Source: Verrucomicrobia bacterium UBA740
GTDB taxonomy: Bacteria; Verrucomicrobiota; Kiritimatiellia; RFP12; UBA1067
Direction of reading: 5' to 3'
Length of the DNA: 22,568 nucleotides
NCBI GenBank assembly: GCA_002298665.1
Contig: DBKW01000088.1
Location: 2,673-25,240, forward strand
The notes beneath the pieces were generated by a model. It was not told the DNA's origin. It worked only from the letters and a program-made list of their open reading frames with translations, and did no database searches. The translations under genes were made by a program, and so were the position numbers. Below are positions 21,908-22,568 of the stretch, piece after piece (the stretch's first letter is position 1; every line of letters starts with the position of its first letter).

Positions 21908-22354
21908 TTACGGATCGACAAACGTGAGCTTCAGCGTGTCGAAGTCGATCTTCCGGTAATAGCAGTTGCGCGGCTTGCCTTCCTTGTTCTTCGTGTGGCA
22001 AATCCCGCCGCGGCAGGGACGCACGATGTAGAGGAGCGAGTTCTGTTCGCAGTTCACGTACGCCGCCACGAGGTCGAACGTCTCGCCGCTCGTCTCGCCC
22101 TTGAACCACAACTTGTTGCGGCTCGTGGACCAGAGAATGAGCTTCCGCTTCTTGAAGGATTCCCTCATGGCCTGCTCGTTCGTGTAGGCGACGAGAATGA
22201 CTTCCTTCGTGTCCGCGTTTTGCACGGCTACGGGTATTACGCCCGGATCGCACGCCACGTCTCCCGCGGCACGCGTCTCCGAGACCTGTTTGCCGACCTT
22301 CTCGAGCTTTGTGAAATCAAGCGTCAAGTCGGTGGATTCTTCTAACTGTCCCAT
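21908..22354 (-). CDS. hisI: Phosphoribosyl-AMP cyclohydrolase
   Basis: The 148-aa product opens the adenine ring of phosphoribosyl-AMP in histidine biosynthesis. Family motifs are clear: VIPVAVQNADTKEVILVAYT then NEQAM, STSRNKLWFKGETSGETF, the metal-binding VNCEQNSLLYIV, and the two Cys regions GGICHTKNK and PRNCYYRKID. Only the cyclohydrolase domain is present; there is no fused HisE part. An N-terminal extension of about 30 residues precedes the core. GGAGAAAG is about 7 nt from the ATG and a strong promoter lies upstream. It is the first gene of a unit continuing into oadGAB 40 nt downstream, with no other his genes in the window. Confidence 0.92.
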   Translation of the reverse strand: MGQLEESTDLTLDFTKLEKVGKQVSETRAAGDVACDPGVIPVAVQNADTKEVILVAYTNEQAMRESFKKRKLILWSTSRNKLWFKGETSGETFDLVAAYVNCEQNSLLYIVRPCRGGICHTKNKEGKPRNCYYRKIDFDTLKLTFVDP

Positions 22355-22386
22355 TCGACACTTTCTCCAAATTTATTTGTCTACAT

Positions 22387-22415
22387 AGTATAACATGCCC
22401 TCGCCCAAGAAGCAA
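22387..22415 (-). promoter_or_regulatory. Promoter of the hisI-oadGAB operon
   Basis: TTGCTT (22410-22415), a 17-nt spacer and TATACT (22387-22392) with a TGT extension on the minus strand. The leader is about 25 nt with a strong Shine-Dalgarno sequence before hisI. Confidence 0.75.
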
Positions 22416-22506
22416 GTGAAATCTTCGTGCAACTGGAAATCGCGCCCAAATCATGCCCATCCGGTCTGAACCCCACGTCTACACGACGGGGACGCCCAAC
22501 CCCCTC

Positions 22507-22568
22507 CAACGGCAGGGGCCGCAGTCCCCTGCGGCCGGCCCCGACCATGCCCCATCCAATGGTAGGGG
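22507..22568. repeat. GC-rich self-complementary intergenic element, cut by the window edge
   Basis: GGCCGCAG (22517-22524) and CTGCGGCC (22529-22536) form an 8-bp hairpin with a 4-nt loop, and CAGGGG/CCCCTG can pair alternatively. The 12-mer CAACGGCAGGGG (22507-22518) returns as CAATGGTAGGGG at 22557-22568, 50 bp later, with 2 changes, so a tandem or dispersed repeat may start here. The ~90 bases before it (22416-22506) show no gene. Confidence 0.45.

Overview
This is a GC-rich, densely coded bacterial chromosome segment with housekeeping genes on both strands, no rRNA or tRNA that I can see, and no transposase or integrase. The gene content (YajC/SecY, a predicted lipoprotein with a lipobox, an OadGAB-type sodium pump, an LA_2272-like surface-repeat protein) suggests a Gram-negative, fermentative, probably host-associated bacterium. 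My best guess is the PVC group (Kiritimatiellota/Lentisphaerota-like). That is inferred from the style of the proteins and was not tested by a search.

Left part (1-5721, minus strand). tgt, yajC, a LysM/YkuD-remnant membrane protein and a short ComEC form one tight operon. A second unit holds a flavin-reductase-like gene and an unusual gene in which an RdgB/HAM1 nucleotide pyrophosphatase reads in frame, with no stop, into a UbiA-family prenyltransferase that runs off the window edge.

Middle-left (5722-9600, plus strand). A promoter divergent from tgt drives a membrane-anchored coiled-coil protein, a 60-aa lipoprotein, an RluA-type pseudouridine synthase, an Smr-domain protein and an unrecognised 303-aa protein. 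The unit ends at an eight-unit array of 17-bp palindromes spaced exactly 22 bp apart, lying between the 3' ends of two convergent units.

Middle-right (9601-17605, minus strand). In order along the minus strand are icd, then a four-gene overlapping chain (LA_2272-like protein, DUF1015, DUF2062, metY), then secY with an overlapping GtrA-family gene under its own strong promoter, then fmt.

Right part (17703-22568). A leaderless-looking ogt gene on the plus strand converges on a hisI-oadG-oadA-oadB operon, with a hairpin terminator between them. The extreme right edge is non-coding and carries a GC-rich self-complementary repeat.

Most promoters can be read by eye as sigma70-type, and many have a TGG-TATAAT extended -10. 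At four genes (tgt, fmt, icd, ogt) the -10 lies only 6-10 nt before the start codon and there is no usable Shine-Dalgarno sequence, which points to leaderless or nearly leaderless mRNAs. Other genes in the same window have ordinary leaders of about 23-44 nt with Shine-Dalgarno sequences.
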